Positions 26,101 through 35,095 are shown, counted from the stretch's first letter. The stretch: 35,901 bases of DNA from Treponema sp. (GCA_009778545.1 WRJO01000009.1:1-35901), one strand, 5' to 3'. Numbers and translations: made by a program. Notes: a model not told the origin generated them from the sequence alone.

Positions 26101-29100
26101 ACCAACCGAGGGATTGTTACGGTCGATGACAATGGCATAATCGCCGCCTGTTGCAAATTGATTTGCAGAATTCAGCTCTCCTGGTATGTAGGGCACCTTT
26201 AATTGCTTATTATCCCATGATTGATTAGGAATAACGCTGCCTTTCAAATTGGCTGCCCAGTCGACATCTTCGGAATTAACACTATGGTCACTGGTTAAAA
26301 ATTCGTCAATTGGAGGGTGGAAAAGAGCATTTCCCTTTGTAATTTCATTCTCGTGCCAGGAAACGTATTCTCTGGTACGGCTGCCGCTCTCGCCTACCAG
26401 CCTGGAGAACCACAGCACCACACGCGCAACGCCGGACACCGGCCCGTCGTCGGCGGCTTCGCCGCCTACCGGCACCGAGATGCCGGCGGGCCTCCGGTTA
26501 AGGGTGTAGGTCGCAGTCGGCGCATGGTGGTCGATGGGCAGGAAGGACGTGCGCGAAGCGGTGAGCGGCGTCGAGCGGGAAATGTCCGACGCGCTTAGGT
26601 AGATCGGGTACTGCACGGAGCCTGGTACCTGGCCTTCCCTTCCGGGAACGTTTTCATCGCCATAGCCCAAAGTGTCCAGATAATCTACCAGTTTTTGCGT
26701 GTTAACATCCACGGTAACAACCCAGAGGAAGTAATCGTCTACCATTTCGAGCGCTTCCCCATCAAATGTTCCGCTAGCGTACTGGAAGATTGTACCTCGC
26801 TTATTATCCTGCGGTTTTAATGGTACCGATGCTCCGGTATCTTCATCATAAATAAACAAAGCTCCAGGATCAGTTGTCGGTTCCCAAATATAGAAAAAAG
26901 CATTGGGGTTGTAATTGGGACCTGAGGGGTTATAAACATAGGCATTTTTAACCAAGGCGCCTGTTTGCGTATAACTCGGATGCGGTTCTGCTTTTACCGC
27001 CATGGCAATATCGGGGGAGGTTAGTGGAACTCCTGTAAGGTAATAATCATAAGTGCCTGGACCTGTCTTTTCAAGGTAATCCTTGTCAAGGACATTAATG
27101 GACATACCAGGGGTCGATCTAAAGCCGCCGATGCCGCCGTTCATGGAAGGGGACCATTCGGTTTTAGTCCAGCGAACCGCGCCGATACCATTTTCGCCCT
27201 TTACTACGATGCGGTACGAGGCGATTCCACGAATGTTCATTTCGTTGATGCTGCCCCAGAACGTGGCATCTTTACTGGCGCCAAGGGAAATGTATTCGTC
27301 CTCAAAGATAGGCGCTCCCGCCACTACAAAGGCGGTAACTTCCCTCTTCAGGCTTAATAGGCCCGGTCTGTCCGGATTGGTAGACGACAGCCACTTGTCA
27401 TTCTCGTTGATCCAGGATTCATTTTCGGTAGTATCCTCGGCGCGCACTTCGATGGTGATCCTGTTTGCGCCAAGATCGCCGCTTTCAAGCTCGCCCTGGG
27501 TGTTGATCATCGCCCACCAGCTTGCGACGGAATCGGTGTCGCCGCCACGGTTTGCCATGTACCAGCCGTCGCCGGGGGCGTCGCCTTCGCGATAACTGCC
27601 GATTTTATCTTCTGTCTGCGCCCTCTGCCCTGGGTTCAGCGAGCCTGGTTTTGTCCAGTCCGTTTCGTCCCATTCCGGGATAGACAGGTTGGTATAGGGG
27701 AATCCGTTATCGTCGAGCACCCTGAACCACACGTTCCTGATACGTTCGTTGTCCCGCGCCTGGCCGGATATGCGGATGCTGCCGTTAAACTGGCGTTCCA
27801 TTTCGATGGCGTTCATGTCGGGATTGCGTATTACTGATACCACAGGCCGGTCGCCTTCGGGGTAAATCCAGTATGTACATTCTTTTACCAGTTCATTTCC
27901 CGCCTCGTCCACTACGAGGATGTAGACCAGTAACTTGCCAACATCCATTCCTTCAGGAATTTTTTCACCGTTGTATAAAAGGCTGGTGGATCCAGTGGTA
28001 ACACTCCATTGCACATACATATCTATATTTGCGGAATCGGCTGTCAGGAAGTTTCTGGTATTGGGTATACGCAGGTCCCAGGTAAAGGTACCTTCATCCA
28101 GCTCCATTAGCGTAATGCCGTTCTGTATAAGGGCGCTTGGCGATCCGGGGCCTTCGTTGTACAGCCAAGTACTGGAGGCATTCGGCGGTGCATAACCGCT
28201 GGCTTTGTTTGGCACATAGAAGGCGATTCTGCTAAGCATGCTCGAATTGTCATCGGCGTTGCCCTTGATGTTGACCCTGCCGGTAACGGCATCATCGCCG
28301 CCTTCGGGCGTAACGTCAAGTTTTGGCTTTTCGTTATCAAGGATGAACTGCTTGGTGTTGTTGATCGTCGCCTGTCTGCCCGCGCCGTCAAACACGTAGA
28401 GCCGCAGCGTAAATGCCCTTGGGCTGGTTGTCGCATCAAGATAAGCTCCTGTTGACGAGCCGCCAACTTTCATTATAGGCCTTACTGTTACCTCTAATGG
28501 GTTATCCTTGTCGGCTCCCATGTTGGCAACTAAATCATACTCAAGCATATTTTTGACTTCAGTAATATCCTCACGGCCAAGCCCATCAATCACGATTCCG
28601 TTTTCATTCAATATTTCCGCTTCAATCCTTGCGATGGTGTTAATATCGCTCACATATAATTTGAAACCGGTACTGTCAATATATGCATTATTGAAATACT
28701 GCTTATTGTCAGTTTCGATATCAAACGTTATTACCGGATCGGCAATGTCAATAAAGAACTGGCGTGAAAGTGATCCAACGAGGGTATTGTCGCCGGTAGT
28801 TTTATTATCGCGGGTATCGAGCGGATTGCCGTTGCCAAGCGACCAGTCTTTCGCATACAGGTCTATCTTGTACCTCCCCTCGTGCTTGCTGTTATTGGTA
28901 AAGAAGTCTGTTGGATACAGGTTCGACGCGGTTAGCTGTTCCTGGGTAAGGTTCCAGTTTACCGATGTTTGCGCGTTGGTTTGATTATATGCGGGATTCG
29001 CCGGGTTGGGGTTGAGCATACTCGGCCATTCGCCTGTAGGCGGTTGGGCCGTCAAGCTCCATTCACCAGTACCGGTGTTGTACCAGAACCAACGATTGTC

Positions 29101-32100
29101 AGTATAACTCCACTTAGCAATGCTGTACCACAGATCGCGTACTTTGGTATCGTCGCTAACGACGCCGGTTAGCGAAACGTCGCCGGTACCGAAAACCGTG
29201 CTTTCTGCACCTGCCACAAGGTTCATATACTCAACAGTGGGAGTTTCGCTATCAAGGTAGAAATTCCATGTTACCGGGGAAATTCTGCGGCTTGCTTTGT
29301 CCGTAGCCGTAACGCTGACAAAGTGGCGGCGGCTGTTATTGTAGTCAGGCCCTGGCCCGCGCAAAGCTGTCACATCGGAGGCAAGAATTTTAAGCACCCA
29401 TGTATATTGGGGCCCTTCTCCATTGGGATGATCGTCGGTGATAGGTCCTGTTCCTTTTACCGTTAAGCGATAATTACCATCAGAATCTGGATTGCCTCCA
29501 TTAGCGGCAGTATCATGATTTCCCGACTCATCTTTATTAAGGTCATATTTAGCGGTTCTTGTGTAACCGGCCGCGCCTTCCTGCGAGATGGTTATGCTTA
29601 CGTCGCGAAGGTTATGCTCATAGATTGAGCCTCTCAATTCAAAAGCAGAAATGCCAATTAGGGGGGCTGCGTACACAGAACTGAATACACGCTCGGTTTC
29701 TGTGGGCAGCTCTGCCCATGTTGTCGGCGCGGGGTTAGCTTCAAAGTGCTGGGGCGCGGTCTCCGCTGTATGGATCACCCCTTCAAACCCAAAGTGAGGG
29801 GCCGCCCTGTCGAGCAGGAATTCCAGGCCGTACAGTTCGGACCAGTTCCCCGCCCTGTCCTCCATTTTAATGTCCAGATAATTCAGGCCGTCGATAAGTC
29901 CGGCAATATCGCCGATGTTGATAACCCAGTTGGCGGCAGAAGGCCGTTGGGTGCCAACGACGCCTTCAATTGCTTTTGGCGTCCAGTTGGGATCATCCCT
30001 GCCATTGCTTTTAGTTCCAGACCGTATGCGGTAATAGAAATTTGTGGTTTGGGGTTCACCGGCTGCGTTCATAATCCGCACGGGGGACAGTTCGTCCTGG
30101 AACCTTCCCCGGATTACCGGCTTATCGTAATCGCCATTATCGAAAACAACGCTCAGGTTTGCCGTGTTCGTGCGGTCATTATCCAAAGCGGTAATAACAT
30201 TGACCGGAGTTAGGAAGGCGTACTCGGACGGCCAGTCTCTGATGGTATTTTGCCACGCGGTGGTCCAGCCGGGGAGAGTGCCGTCGCCGTCTTTCCAGTA
30301 GTATGCCGTGTTTCCGTCAGGCAAGGCAGTTCCATAGGGCCAGTCGGAAGGCCAGGTTTGCCCCTGCGTTGCGCCGCTTGCGCTGCCGTTGGGGAAGGCT
30401 GCGACAGCAGGACTGGGAGCATGGCGTATCGCTCTGGTTATGTTTGTAGGAATGATCTGGGGCCCTTCGGTGTCCTTGGAGAACGACCATACGATGCTTA
30501 CGGGGTTTCCGGCGGTGTCGTAGGCTTCCAGCGTAACGCTCTGCGTTCCCTGGGGTGTCAGCGGGGAATCGAACGCGGCAAGGTATGCCCTGAATTCCGC
30601 TTTTTTATCATCGGGGGGCCATGCCTGAACCGTGCCGGTTGTGGGCCTGCCGCTTAACAGCTCCAGCGGCTGCTGGGTGCCGTAGGTTATGCTTAGGAAT
30701 TCCAGGTTTGCCTCATCCACCGTTCCGTTTAATTCGGCGATAAGATCGTTGAGCGTCCGGTAGGTGGGGCGCGTAGAACGGTAATTGGGGTGCTGGTTTT
30801 TATCGTTGTTGGGAGTGGGATCATAGTGGTTAAAGCTGATTATCGGCGGCGAAATGTCCAGGGTGAATGTGTACCACCCTGACCCTTCCGGGCTTACATG
30901 GGGGTATATTCTGAAAACCTCGCCGATATAGCCGGGGTCATTTTCCGTGTCGCCGTCGGGGTTTTTGCCAAAGTGGGTCTGCACTGCGGGAGGCGGCGGC
31001 GGGCCGTCCGGCTCGTCGGTAATTTTAAGCTGGTAGCGTTTTTCGCCGTCAAACGAAAAGTAGCCGCCAAAACGGGAATCGCTCACGCCGCCGTGGGCAT
31101 CAAAGTCGAAGCGGAAATTTAACACCCCCGCCGGATCGATGGAGCCGGGAACGGGTATCCAGCCCGCTTCAAGGTCGGAGGAGAATGCCCAAACGCCCCC
31201 ATTATTCTCGGGGAAGCGTATCTGCACATAGCGGTTTTCCGCAGCGCCCGCTGTCGCGCTGACTTTGCCGGGATCAAAAAGGTCGTCGTCTTCGGCTTCT
31301 CCGCTAATCGCCAGGCCGACTACGCCCCTAACGCTTTCGCCTGTGGTGCCGTTCGGCGGGAACAATGTGCGGGCGAAGAACGTGGGATAGTCCGAATCCT
31401 GGTCGACGGTGAACGACAGCGCTGCCGGCGTGTTGCGGTTGCCCGCCTTGTCTTCGGCAATCACATAGAGGGCGTAGGTATCTTCGTCTTTCAGGAAGGT
31501 GGAATTGAAGATCGCCTGGAACCGCCCACCGGGCAGGGCGTCGTCAAAGGTGAACCATCCGCCCGCTCCGTCTTCTCCGGTGTCGAAATCGTCGTCCCAG
31601 GCGGGTACCGGGTTGGGGTTCGCCGGGGTAACATGGCGTACCCACCACTTAACGCCGGCATGGTTATCGTCAAATTCCGCCAGGCCGTTTTCATCCGAAG
31701 CGGTAACGATAAAGGGGACTTTGCCGTTTACGACATTGTCGCTGCGGTTGTTGTTGAATTCCACAATGGTAACTTCCGGGGGCTTAGTATCAACCTGCAC
31801 CGAACGTTCCAGGATGTAGGCATTGCCGATGCTGTCGTATGCCTCCAGGCTGTAGCGCCTCCGGTCGGAAGCAAATCCGGCTACGGGGCGGCTAAAGTCG
31901 ACGCCGGACCCGTTCCAGTCGTACGCCCATTCGTAGACAAAGAAACCATCGCTGTCCGGCTGTGCGCCGGCAACAGGCTCAAGGACCAGTTCCACCTGGG
32001 GGCTGGCCCTCTCGTTTGTCGTAGTGCTTATTATGTCGGGGGTAAAGGAAATCCACAGCTTCTGTACGCCGAGGCGGCTTTTTACCGTGCCCTCGATTGG

Positions 32101-34944
32101 TTCCAATTTGGCATTCTGCAGCGAAGTGTCTGCCGGGCTTATGGCATCTTCGTCGAATTCCGGCGGATTACGATACACGGCGAAGAAGAAGTCCGTTGTT
32201 TCGGTGGCAACCGCCTGGGGAATGTCGCCAGGACGAGTGCCGCCCGGACGGTCTTCTATTGCTACTTTGGCTTTAACGTCGTCGGTAATTTTAACCGTTA
32301 GCTGATAAAAGCCGTCGTTAAGCCTCGCACGGGGATCTTCAGAATCGAGTTCTGCGGGATCGTCAATGTCGAGGAACGCCGCAGCCATTATTCGCTGGTC
32401 GAGGATTCCCGACCATTCCATGCTGCTGTTATTTTCGTTCGGGTTGCCGTTGGGCAGCGCTGCGGCAAGCTGGTTTGCGGTCAGCGTCCTATCTATGTGG
32501 GGTACAATGTTCAGATCGGTAATGGTAATTAAGATGCCGGATCGATCCCGCACGATGCCGTCGTCGTCGGCAAAATTAAGGGCGATTCCCTGGCCCATTT
32601 CCAGGATGTTGCTCCGGGGGCGGCCTTCGGTGCTCCAGTTGCCCGACCAGTTGTTCCTGTCGGTATCAACATCGACATAAAGGCCTTCGGGGCCGTTTAT
32701 CTTGTGATCGCCGGAATTGAATTCGGAAAGCGGCTCGCCCATGTCGGGCATATCGGCATCGTCGTCTATGTAAATTTTCTGTAAAATATAGCCAAGGTTG
32801 TACACGCTGTCCTGTGCGATGATGTACAGCCACAGTTCCTTTTTGTTCCAGATGTTGTTCCCGTCGCCGTCCTGGTAGCGGGTGTTGAATTTGAAGTTAT
32901 GCATCATGTCTTCGCGGCCAACGCCCGGCGCCTGGCTCCTCGGAGTCCTTACCCAGCCGGATTTGTAGTCGTCGGCAATCTTTTCGAAGAATTCCAGCCC
33001 TGCTTTTGTCGGCTCTGCCCGGTAATCGTTCAGAAAACTCAACGTGGAACCGGCTGTATCGGGGTCTTTGTCTTCGATGATCCACTTAACCTTGGGGTAT
33101 CCATTCGGTTCGAGGACCAAAGGCGCCACATCGTCGTCTTCATACTGGTTAAAAACCATGATGCCCGAATCGTCAACGCGGCTAATCGTTACCTGGATGT
33201 TGCTGTTAACGGTGTAAGGATCGTCGTTGCGCGCGTCGTCCTGGGTGGTGTTATAGGTAACGGTTGCAGGGGCGGAAGTTGATCCCTTTACGCCCAATAT
33301 CCGCACCGTGGGGCCTTCGCCGTCCATGTACACCACATAGCGCTGCGGCGGCTGGTTAAACGCGCCGGTATATGAATAGGCGGTAACTTCCAGAATGTAC
33401 GGCTCGGAACTCGAGGTAAAAATCGGCTTGTTGTAGCCGGGGTTAATGGGATCGTGTTCCAAAAGATCGCCCCATGCGGTAAAGGTAAAGAGCTTGCCTT
33501 CGCCCATGCTGGAGGGGTTTTTGTACCTGCCCCGGTAGCCGCCCTTTGCCCGCTCGTTGTCGTCGGCATCGTTAAGGTACCCAAAGCCGCCGTCTGCGTC
33601 CCTGTCGTCCCACTTTAAAAATCCCCTGCGGCCGGAACTTTCGTGGACGTACTCCAAAATAGCGAAGTCGATAAAGTCGGAATGCCTCGCCAGAATCTGG
33701 AGGCGGAAATCCTCTATGCCGTCTTTGCCGATGGCGATCTTCCTGGAGGTCGGCTCTTCCTCCCTGATGTAGTGGTTGGGCCTGGTATTGAGGATTTCAA
33801 TGCCTTCCTGCTGTTCACGCTCCCGTACATCATCGTTGTCTATCCTGATGACGGGAAGCTCTTCCGCACTGATCAGCAGCATCAGAATCGAGGGGCCGTC
33901 GGGATCGAAGGGGTCTTCTTCGTGGGTCACAGGGTCGATGGCCGGCGGATAGTAGCCGAAAATCTCAAATTCGCCGTCTTCCTCAATCGGCGCCCTGGGG
34001 AACAGGGTGCCTTCGTCGGAGTAGGAATCGGAGGTCTTTATTTTGAAGCTGAACTGCCTTCCCGATTCCAGCGGCTGATGCTCGCCAATGGCATTGGTTT
34101 CGTATCTGATCTGCCGCGTGGCAGGGTCGATTTTGAATTCGTCCAGCTTGAAGATAAACTGGGCGACCCGCACTATCGGCATTTGGGTCCGGTCGGCATA
34201 GGAACCCTGCCCTTCGCTTCCGCCGATGGGCGTACCGATCGGGTTGTCGATGCCCTGGAGGAACAGGCTCGCCCAGCCCCAATTTACGTCGTCGTCGTCC
34301 GGCTCGCCGGCCAGGTAATCCATCGTCGGCCATATCTTAATCATGGGGTAGCCGGGTTTCAGGCCCTTGCGGTCGGTGATCTGGCCGCGGACTTCGGTAC
34401 CGGTTATCAGCCTTGGGGGGTTGCTTTCGGTATTGAGGTTGGGGGCGGTAATTCTTATGTCGGAAATGCGGTTCTTTACTATATATACGAGTTCAATTGA
34501 GGGGGTGTTCAGGTTGGGATCGTGGGCGCGGAACTGGATCTTTAAGAGGCCGTCTTCCAGGCCTTCCTGCCCGCCCGGAAGCACGATTCCGAGGGTATCC
34601 AGGTCGAAGTGCCAGCTTTTTTCTTTTATGTTTTCGGATGGTTCAAATATGACATTTTCGCGGGTCCAGTCCATCAGAGGCTTGTCCTCTTCTCCCTGGG
34701 CCATGTTGTGTATTTTGACTTCTACGCTTACCAGTTCCCGATAGGCGCTGGCGGTTCCCTGGAACCTGACCGTCCCCTTGAGGAATGCGCCAGGGACCGG
34801 CGAATCTACCGAAATGACAGGGGGCATAATGTCGACCTTTTCCCCCATATCCGGTTTGAACGGGTTTTCGCACGACAGGAAAACTCCCAGTATGACAAAA
34901 ACCGCTGATAAGCTGAAAAATGCTTTCTTTGTAAACCTAAACAT
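20194..34944 (-). CDS. Giant Ig-like repeat lipoprotein C with interrupted propeller
   Basis: This 4916-aa protein, roughly half a megadalton, has a lipoprotein signal peptide ending GVFLSC, with lipidation predicted at Cys25. Ig-like modules follow. I count about 17 boundary linkers in the same order as gene B, for example VDTKPPEVTI, LDISPPIISF, LDNEKPKLDV, YPEGDRPVVSV and RPFSQLYDLNP. An IPT/TIG-like domain begins near residue 3588 (LRPYITGF, 'EAVVVQGFNLG'). The C-terminal propeller-like region starts near 3768, with blades such as 'YIHVSYYDTKDHSIKYRM' and 'NGNPWIAYHD'. It is interrupted at about 4070-4645 by six barrel-sandwich-like repeat units (separate entry). The N-terminal third is closely related to gene A. 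A G-rich Shine-Dalgarno (GGGGGATAGG) precedes the ATG. Predicted location is the outer surface or periplasm; the ligand is unknown. Confidence 0.93.
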   Translation of the reverse strand: MFRFTKKAFFSLSAVFVILGVFLSCENPFKPDMGEKVDIMPPVISVDSPVPGAFLKGTVRFQGTASAYRELVSVEVKIHNMAQGEEDKPLMDWTRENVIFEPSENIKEKSWHFDLDTLGIVLPGGQEGLEDGLLKIQFRAHDPNLNTPSIELVYIVKNRISDIRITAPNLNTESNPPRLITGTEVRGQITDRKGLKPGYPMIKIWPTMDYLAGEPDDDDVNWGWASLFLQGIDNPIGTPIGGSEGQGSYADRTQMPIVRVAQFIFKLDEFKIDPATRQIRYETNAIGEHQPLESGRQFSFKIKTSDSYSDEGTLFPRAPIEEDGEFEIFGYYPPAIDPVTHEEDPFDPDGPSILMLLISAEELPVIRIDNDDVREREQQEGIEILNTRPNHYIREEEPTSRKIAIGKDGIEDFRLQILARHSDFIDFAILEYVHESSGRRGFLKWDDRDADGGFGYLNDADDNERAKGGYRGRYKNPSSMGEGKLFTFTAWGDLLEHDPINPGYNKPIFTSSSEPYILEVTAYSYTGAFNQPPQRYVVYMDGEGPTVRILGVKGSTSAPATVTYNTTQDDARNDDPYTVNSNIQVTISRVDDSGIMVFNQYEDDDVAPLVLEPNGYPKVKWIIEDKDPDTAGSTLSFLNDYRAEPTKAGLEFFEKIADDYKSGWVRTPRSQAPGVGREDMMHNFKFNTRYQDGDGNNIWNKKELWLYIIAQDSVYNLGYILQKIYIDDDADMPDMGEPLSEFNSGDHKINGPEGLYVDVDTDRNNWSGNWSTEGRPRSNILEMGQGIALNFADDDGIVRDRSGILITITDLNIVPHIDRTLTANQLAAALPNGNPNENNSSMEWSGILDQRIMAAAFLDIDDPAELDSEDPRARLNDGFYQLTVKITDDVKAKVAIEDRPGGTRPGDIPQAVATETTDFFFAVYRNPPEFDEDAISPADTSLQNAKLEPIEGTVKSRLGVQKLWISFTPDIISTTTNERASPQVELVLEPVAGAQPDSDGFFVYEWAYDWNGSGVDFSRPVAGFASDRRRYSLEAYDSIGNAYILERSVQVDTKPPEVTIVEFNNNRSDNVVNGKVPFIVTASDENGLAEFDDNHAGVKWWVRHVTPANPNPVPAWDDDFDTGEDGAGGWFTFDDALPGGRFQAIFNSTFLKDEDTYALYVIAEDKAGNRNTPAALSFTVDQDSDYPTFFARTLFPPNGTTGESVRGVVGLAISGEAEDDDLFDPGKVSATAGAAENRYVQIRFPENNGGVWAFSSDLEAGWIPVPGSIDPAGVLNFRFDFDAHGGVSDSRFGGYFSFDGEKRYQLKITDEPDGPPPPPAVQTHFGKNPDGDTENDPGYIGEVFRIYPHVSPEGSGWYTFTLDISPPIISFNHYDPTPNNDKNQHPNYRSTRPTYRTLNDLIAELNGTVDEANLEFLSITYGTQQPLELLSGRPTTGTVQAWPPDDKKAEFRAYLAAFDSPLTPQGTQSVTLEAYDTAGNPVSIVWSFSKDTEGPQIIPTNITRAIRHAPSPAVAAFPNGSASGATQGQTWPSDWPYGTALPDGNTAYYWKDGDGTLPGWTTAWQNTIRDWPSEYAFLTPVNVITALDNDRTNTANLSVVFDNGDYDKPVIRGRFQDELSPVRIMNAAGEPQTTNFYYRIRSGTKSNGRDDPNWTPKAIEGVVGTQRPSAANWVINIGDIAGLIDGLNYLDIKMEDRAGNWSELYGLEFLLDRAAPHFGFEGVIHTAETAPQHFEANPAPTTWAELPTETERVFSSVYAAPLIGISAFELRGSIYEHNLRDVSITISQEGAAGYTRTAKYDLNKDESGNHDTAANGGNPDSDGNYRLTVKGTGPITDDHPNGEGPQYTWVLKILASDVTALRGPGPDYNNSRRHFVSVTATDKASRRISPVTWNFYLDSETPTVEYMNLVAGAESTVFGTGDVSLTGVVSDDTKVRDLWYSIAKWSYTDNRWFWYNTGTGEWSLTAQPPTGEWPSMLNPNPANPAYNQTNAQTSVNWNLTQEQLTASNLYPTDFFTNNSKHEGRYKIDLYAKDWSLGNGNPLDTRDNKTTGDNTLVGSLSRQFFIDIADPVITFDIETDNKQYFNNAYIDSTGFKLYVSDINTIARIEAEILNENGIVIDGLGREDITEVKNMLEYDLVANMGADKDNPLEVTVRPIMKVGGSSTGAYLDATTSPRAFTLRLYVFDGAGRQATINNTKQFILDNEKPKLDVTPEGGDDAVTGRVNIKGNADDNSSMLSRIAFYVPNKASGYAPPNASSTWLYNEGPGSPSALIQNGITLMELDEGTFTWDLRIPNTRNFLTADSANIDMYVQWSVTTGSTSLLYNGEKIPEGMDVGKLLVYILVVDEAGNELVKECTYWIYPEGDRPVVSVIRNPDMNAIEMERQFNGSIRISGQARDNERIRNVWFRVLDDNGFPYTNLSIPEWDETDWTKPGSLNPGQRAQTEDKIGSYREGDAPGDGWYMANRGGDTDSVASWWAMINTQGELESGDLGANRITIEVRAEDTTENESWINENDKWLSSTNPDRPGLLSLKREVTAFVVAGAPIFEDEYISLGASKDATFWGSINEMNIRGIASYRIVVKGENGIGAVRWTKTEWSPSMNGGIGGFRSTPGMSINVLDKDYLEKTGPGTYDYYLTGVPLTSPDIAMAVKAEPHPSYTQTGALVKNAYVYNPSGPNYNPNAFFYIWEPTTDPGALFIYDEDTGASVPLKPQDNKRGTIFQYASGTFDGEALEMVDDYFLWVVTVDVNTQKLVDYLDTLGYGDENVPGREGQVPGSVQYPIYLSASDISRSTPLTASRTSFLPIDHHAPTATYTLNRRPAGISVPVGGEAADDGPVSGVARVVLWFSRLVGESGSRTREYVSWHENEITKGNALFHPPIDEFLTSDHSVNSEDVDWAANLKGSVIPNQSWDNKQLKVPYIPGELNSANQFATGGDYAIVIDRNNPSVGSNHHGHNLPMGFSVGGSGMLWYVELNSLGLTSGPVTMHFVVFDQAGNARYYEEPLVIMNNAPLIDRIKLGTAISEKHDFSAITTRSVTTGILADGTPVFSSIILDQIRDEFEAQYPDSKYPNIEWDVSKGISDYISSSALNVDRVIDFNARNNLLALRIETTDAPAEGKSRQFRFEYVSGSTRLANAQLANVKAGRIYIIDDPGTVNWGGLGAEGQGPWSRGYAFMAAVDGKSINGPRVSGTGSAWELNSAYYGPDSTTPDTWIEKGSGSIPPELNLPDAVYPYSGPTPPSTPTKITEARSAEFSYANAAFGTNFGNSIIDFAGSNAWPPATSSNPPQDHSLFILKVFDGIEEDLFCDFALIRIRVNNNDVTRPFSQLYDLNPMTEGQTRRQTIQRSVSPMFIGEGPNNSNRTKGGLYNNDQFPSVVRLGHIEPRRMNGAGYGSAYTVNQHSLTSIQMGGVLDRERHSDTSPWANPVGFLGTDTVSGQVVLRGYVEDDQQIERVDLVIGGTTVTILERDPTGTEPHPGDAYDFIPPTTGLLRTATNANASGRVYYSDSIDLYRHRVEWAYIWDTEAIPSGVIVGSTNVGVLAYNRHSVSSATAKVSASVTAPGPAHATSGLLNYEIQNPGFPVGLNKYNSISMNLRPYITGFVRNKDLFRHNTRSLQGRYIFNRGEAVVVQGFNLGTSGQTVTILLPGELAVTTTAITNQQNAYDLPSNANSLPHRYRILTIPTTATTSAAAGSGTTDGTVMLRNGTGTSAIYAINSRIGNQNFGERPLLNADGTVLQQSMTGRHWVQPWNTERSGIDGSDLWEDFTAVHIWQSNDFRPDTAATVRPDQGAFPTRRPNWVVENPAMTIDPRDGTLWSSSNEGGGGYGQFGYNNGTMMITNNNVSWAGNPRSTVNNVLEFVDPIIMSDIYFSPGGTASNSPSASPWGVSSIIGRSATSQEWEHLGGIYAAGPGGATSGLSNGTGSSNSPYVTIAGNTIRHYLIEKTWYNASNRSPVTTSADRPGGNTDPSSTDQFENPHIVTHVSGTDEYIHVSYYDTKDHSIKYRMNTRGAPGTISASGETASTALGKNEDIRKWINLDGAWDAEDQNEGELIPESSTLNQANKGNDVADGNRFIREIYVSNGQYVTEGQPVYRLGAPTRNPADTASETIITARRDGSITLDYTTLFRPTVTGTFSNGTAGYRYLRQVHVQNYQWVNQGDLIYTFGQRAQGTTTNQTQVVANASGYITLVYLNAPMSGTNYSTQLGTGTNNVFTIGQTVTPTLQLANNNVALTTSGTAQARTLQAAYGSAIPTAGTAVNYTIASFNNGLGVPASASQQNYTLNQAIGSNQTINTSGTNQNNYARAIYYHPGDVVKQGDVIMEFGRAAEINTANIVYIRAPFDGTINRIWNNTANQGGNRNWTSAVNANVVTWTGTAGSRTFTNTRSGTTSYLLSITPTLQSNYVRYRNPNIANTRWVNQGEVLFRIGVAAENNTTASELVLTAPISGIVSNYYATFASTGTAPNRTFTTSAPATTLFTITPAGQNILREVHVSNNQFVREGDLIYTYGVAGETPTEYFPTHEVTAVRDGIITGLLSVSSVSGTTAPNRTFNTVTANNVNVYTITSPAYNFLRQTHVTNGSFVTAGQVIYTFGASGINASDPPPLPTTEIKAPFDGIITGLLPANFNATTGLYTNQVANNTNVFTLSGDFMYTIPDNNSRVYIISYADVGAPFQRIVNWNTRPVNRINAGFHNAIAVTSDGCPVVAYYDATNSRLKMAISNSQTPTTADDWRIIDEVVPRGIYQFGTGEYVSMKIDTRPGGGSQNRVHIAALNANIKKLVYISGIINPSDFTFTDRSVQVVDNVGDVGRWCTISIDVNGNPWIAYHDESYSGSKDGVKMAYRNNTAFTKTLNDMYGTLITGWETMHVPTDYSVENARTGMECFPTRNWPLTGTSPPTKFWSGAVSYLAPDYFRIAYYVK
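21010..22737 (-). repeat. Six tandem biotinyl/lipoyl-like (HlyD-type) units inside gene C
   Basis: This is coding repeat, residues about 4070-4645 of C. Six diverged units start near 22737, 22530, 22053, 21744, 21504 and 21249. Each opens with an aromatic/aliphatic 'YLR..HV.N' and continues as 'xxVxxGDxIYTFG': QYVTEGQPVYRLG, QWVNQGDLIYTFG, DVVKQGDVIMEFG, RWVNQGEVLFRIG, QFVREGDLIYTYG, SFVTAGQVIYTFG. After a 10-20 residue linker comes an 'A..DG.I' strand: ITARRDGSI, VVANASGYI, IRAPFDGTI, LTAPISGIV, VTAVRDGII, IKAPFDGII. These are the two half-motifs of the biotinyl/lipoyl or HlyD membrane-fusion barrel-sandwich fold. No DKA or MKM modification lysine is present. Linkers between units are Asn/Thr/Gly-rich and of unequal length. 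Gene B has no counterpart. Confidence 0.8.
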
Positions 34945-35011
34945 ACCTATCCCCCATATCTATATACTAATCCAAGCATAATATATCACATAATCCTGCC
35001 AAATACCAGCC

Positions 35012-35041
35012 ATTATACATAATTTCATAATTTCCTACCAA
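35012..35041 (-). promoter_or_regulatory. Candidate promoter of the C-B operon
   Basis: On the minus strand, TTGGTA (35041..35036) and TATAAT (35017..35012) are separated by 18 nt, about 68 nt upstream of the gene C start. The -10 box is perfect; the -35 is weak and the spacer slightly long. Other AT-rich boxes lie nearer the gene, so the exact start site is uncertain. Confidence 0.4.
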
Positions 35042-35059
35042 GCGGCAAAACGGGCCGTC

Positions 35060-35088
35060 TTGCAACTTGCGGGCGGGAAATCTACAAT
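35060..35088 (+). promoter_or_regulatory. Candidate promoter giving a leaderless ThiF-like mRNA
   Basis: TTGCAA (35060..35065), a 17-nt spacer and TACAAT (35083..35088) place the expected transcription start at about 35095-35096, exactly at the ATG of the ThiF-like gene. The TTG used as start in the ORF track lies inside the -35 box, which argues against that start. Confidence 0.4.
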
Positions 35089-35095
35089 TACAGGG

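Noticed and set aside
33643-34500. 285-aa plus-strand ORF
   Set aside because: Shadow of the N-terminal Ig-like modules of gene C.
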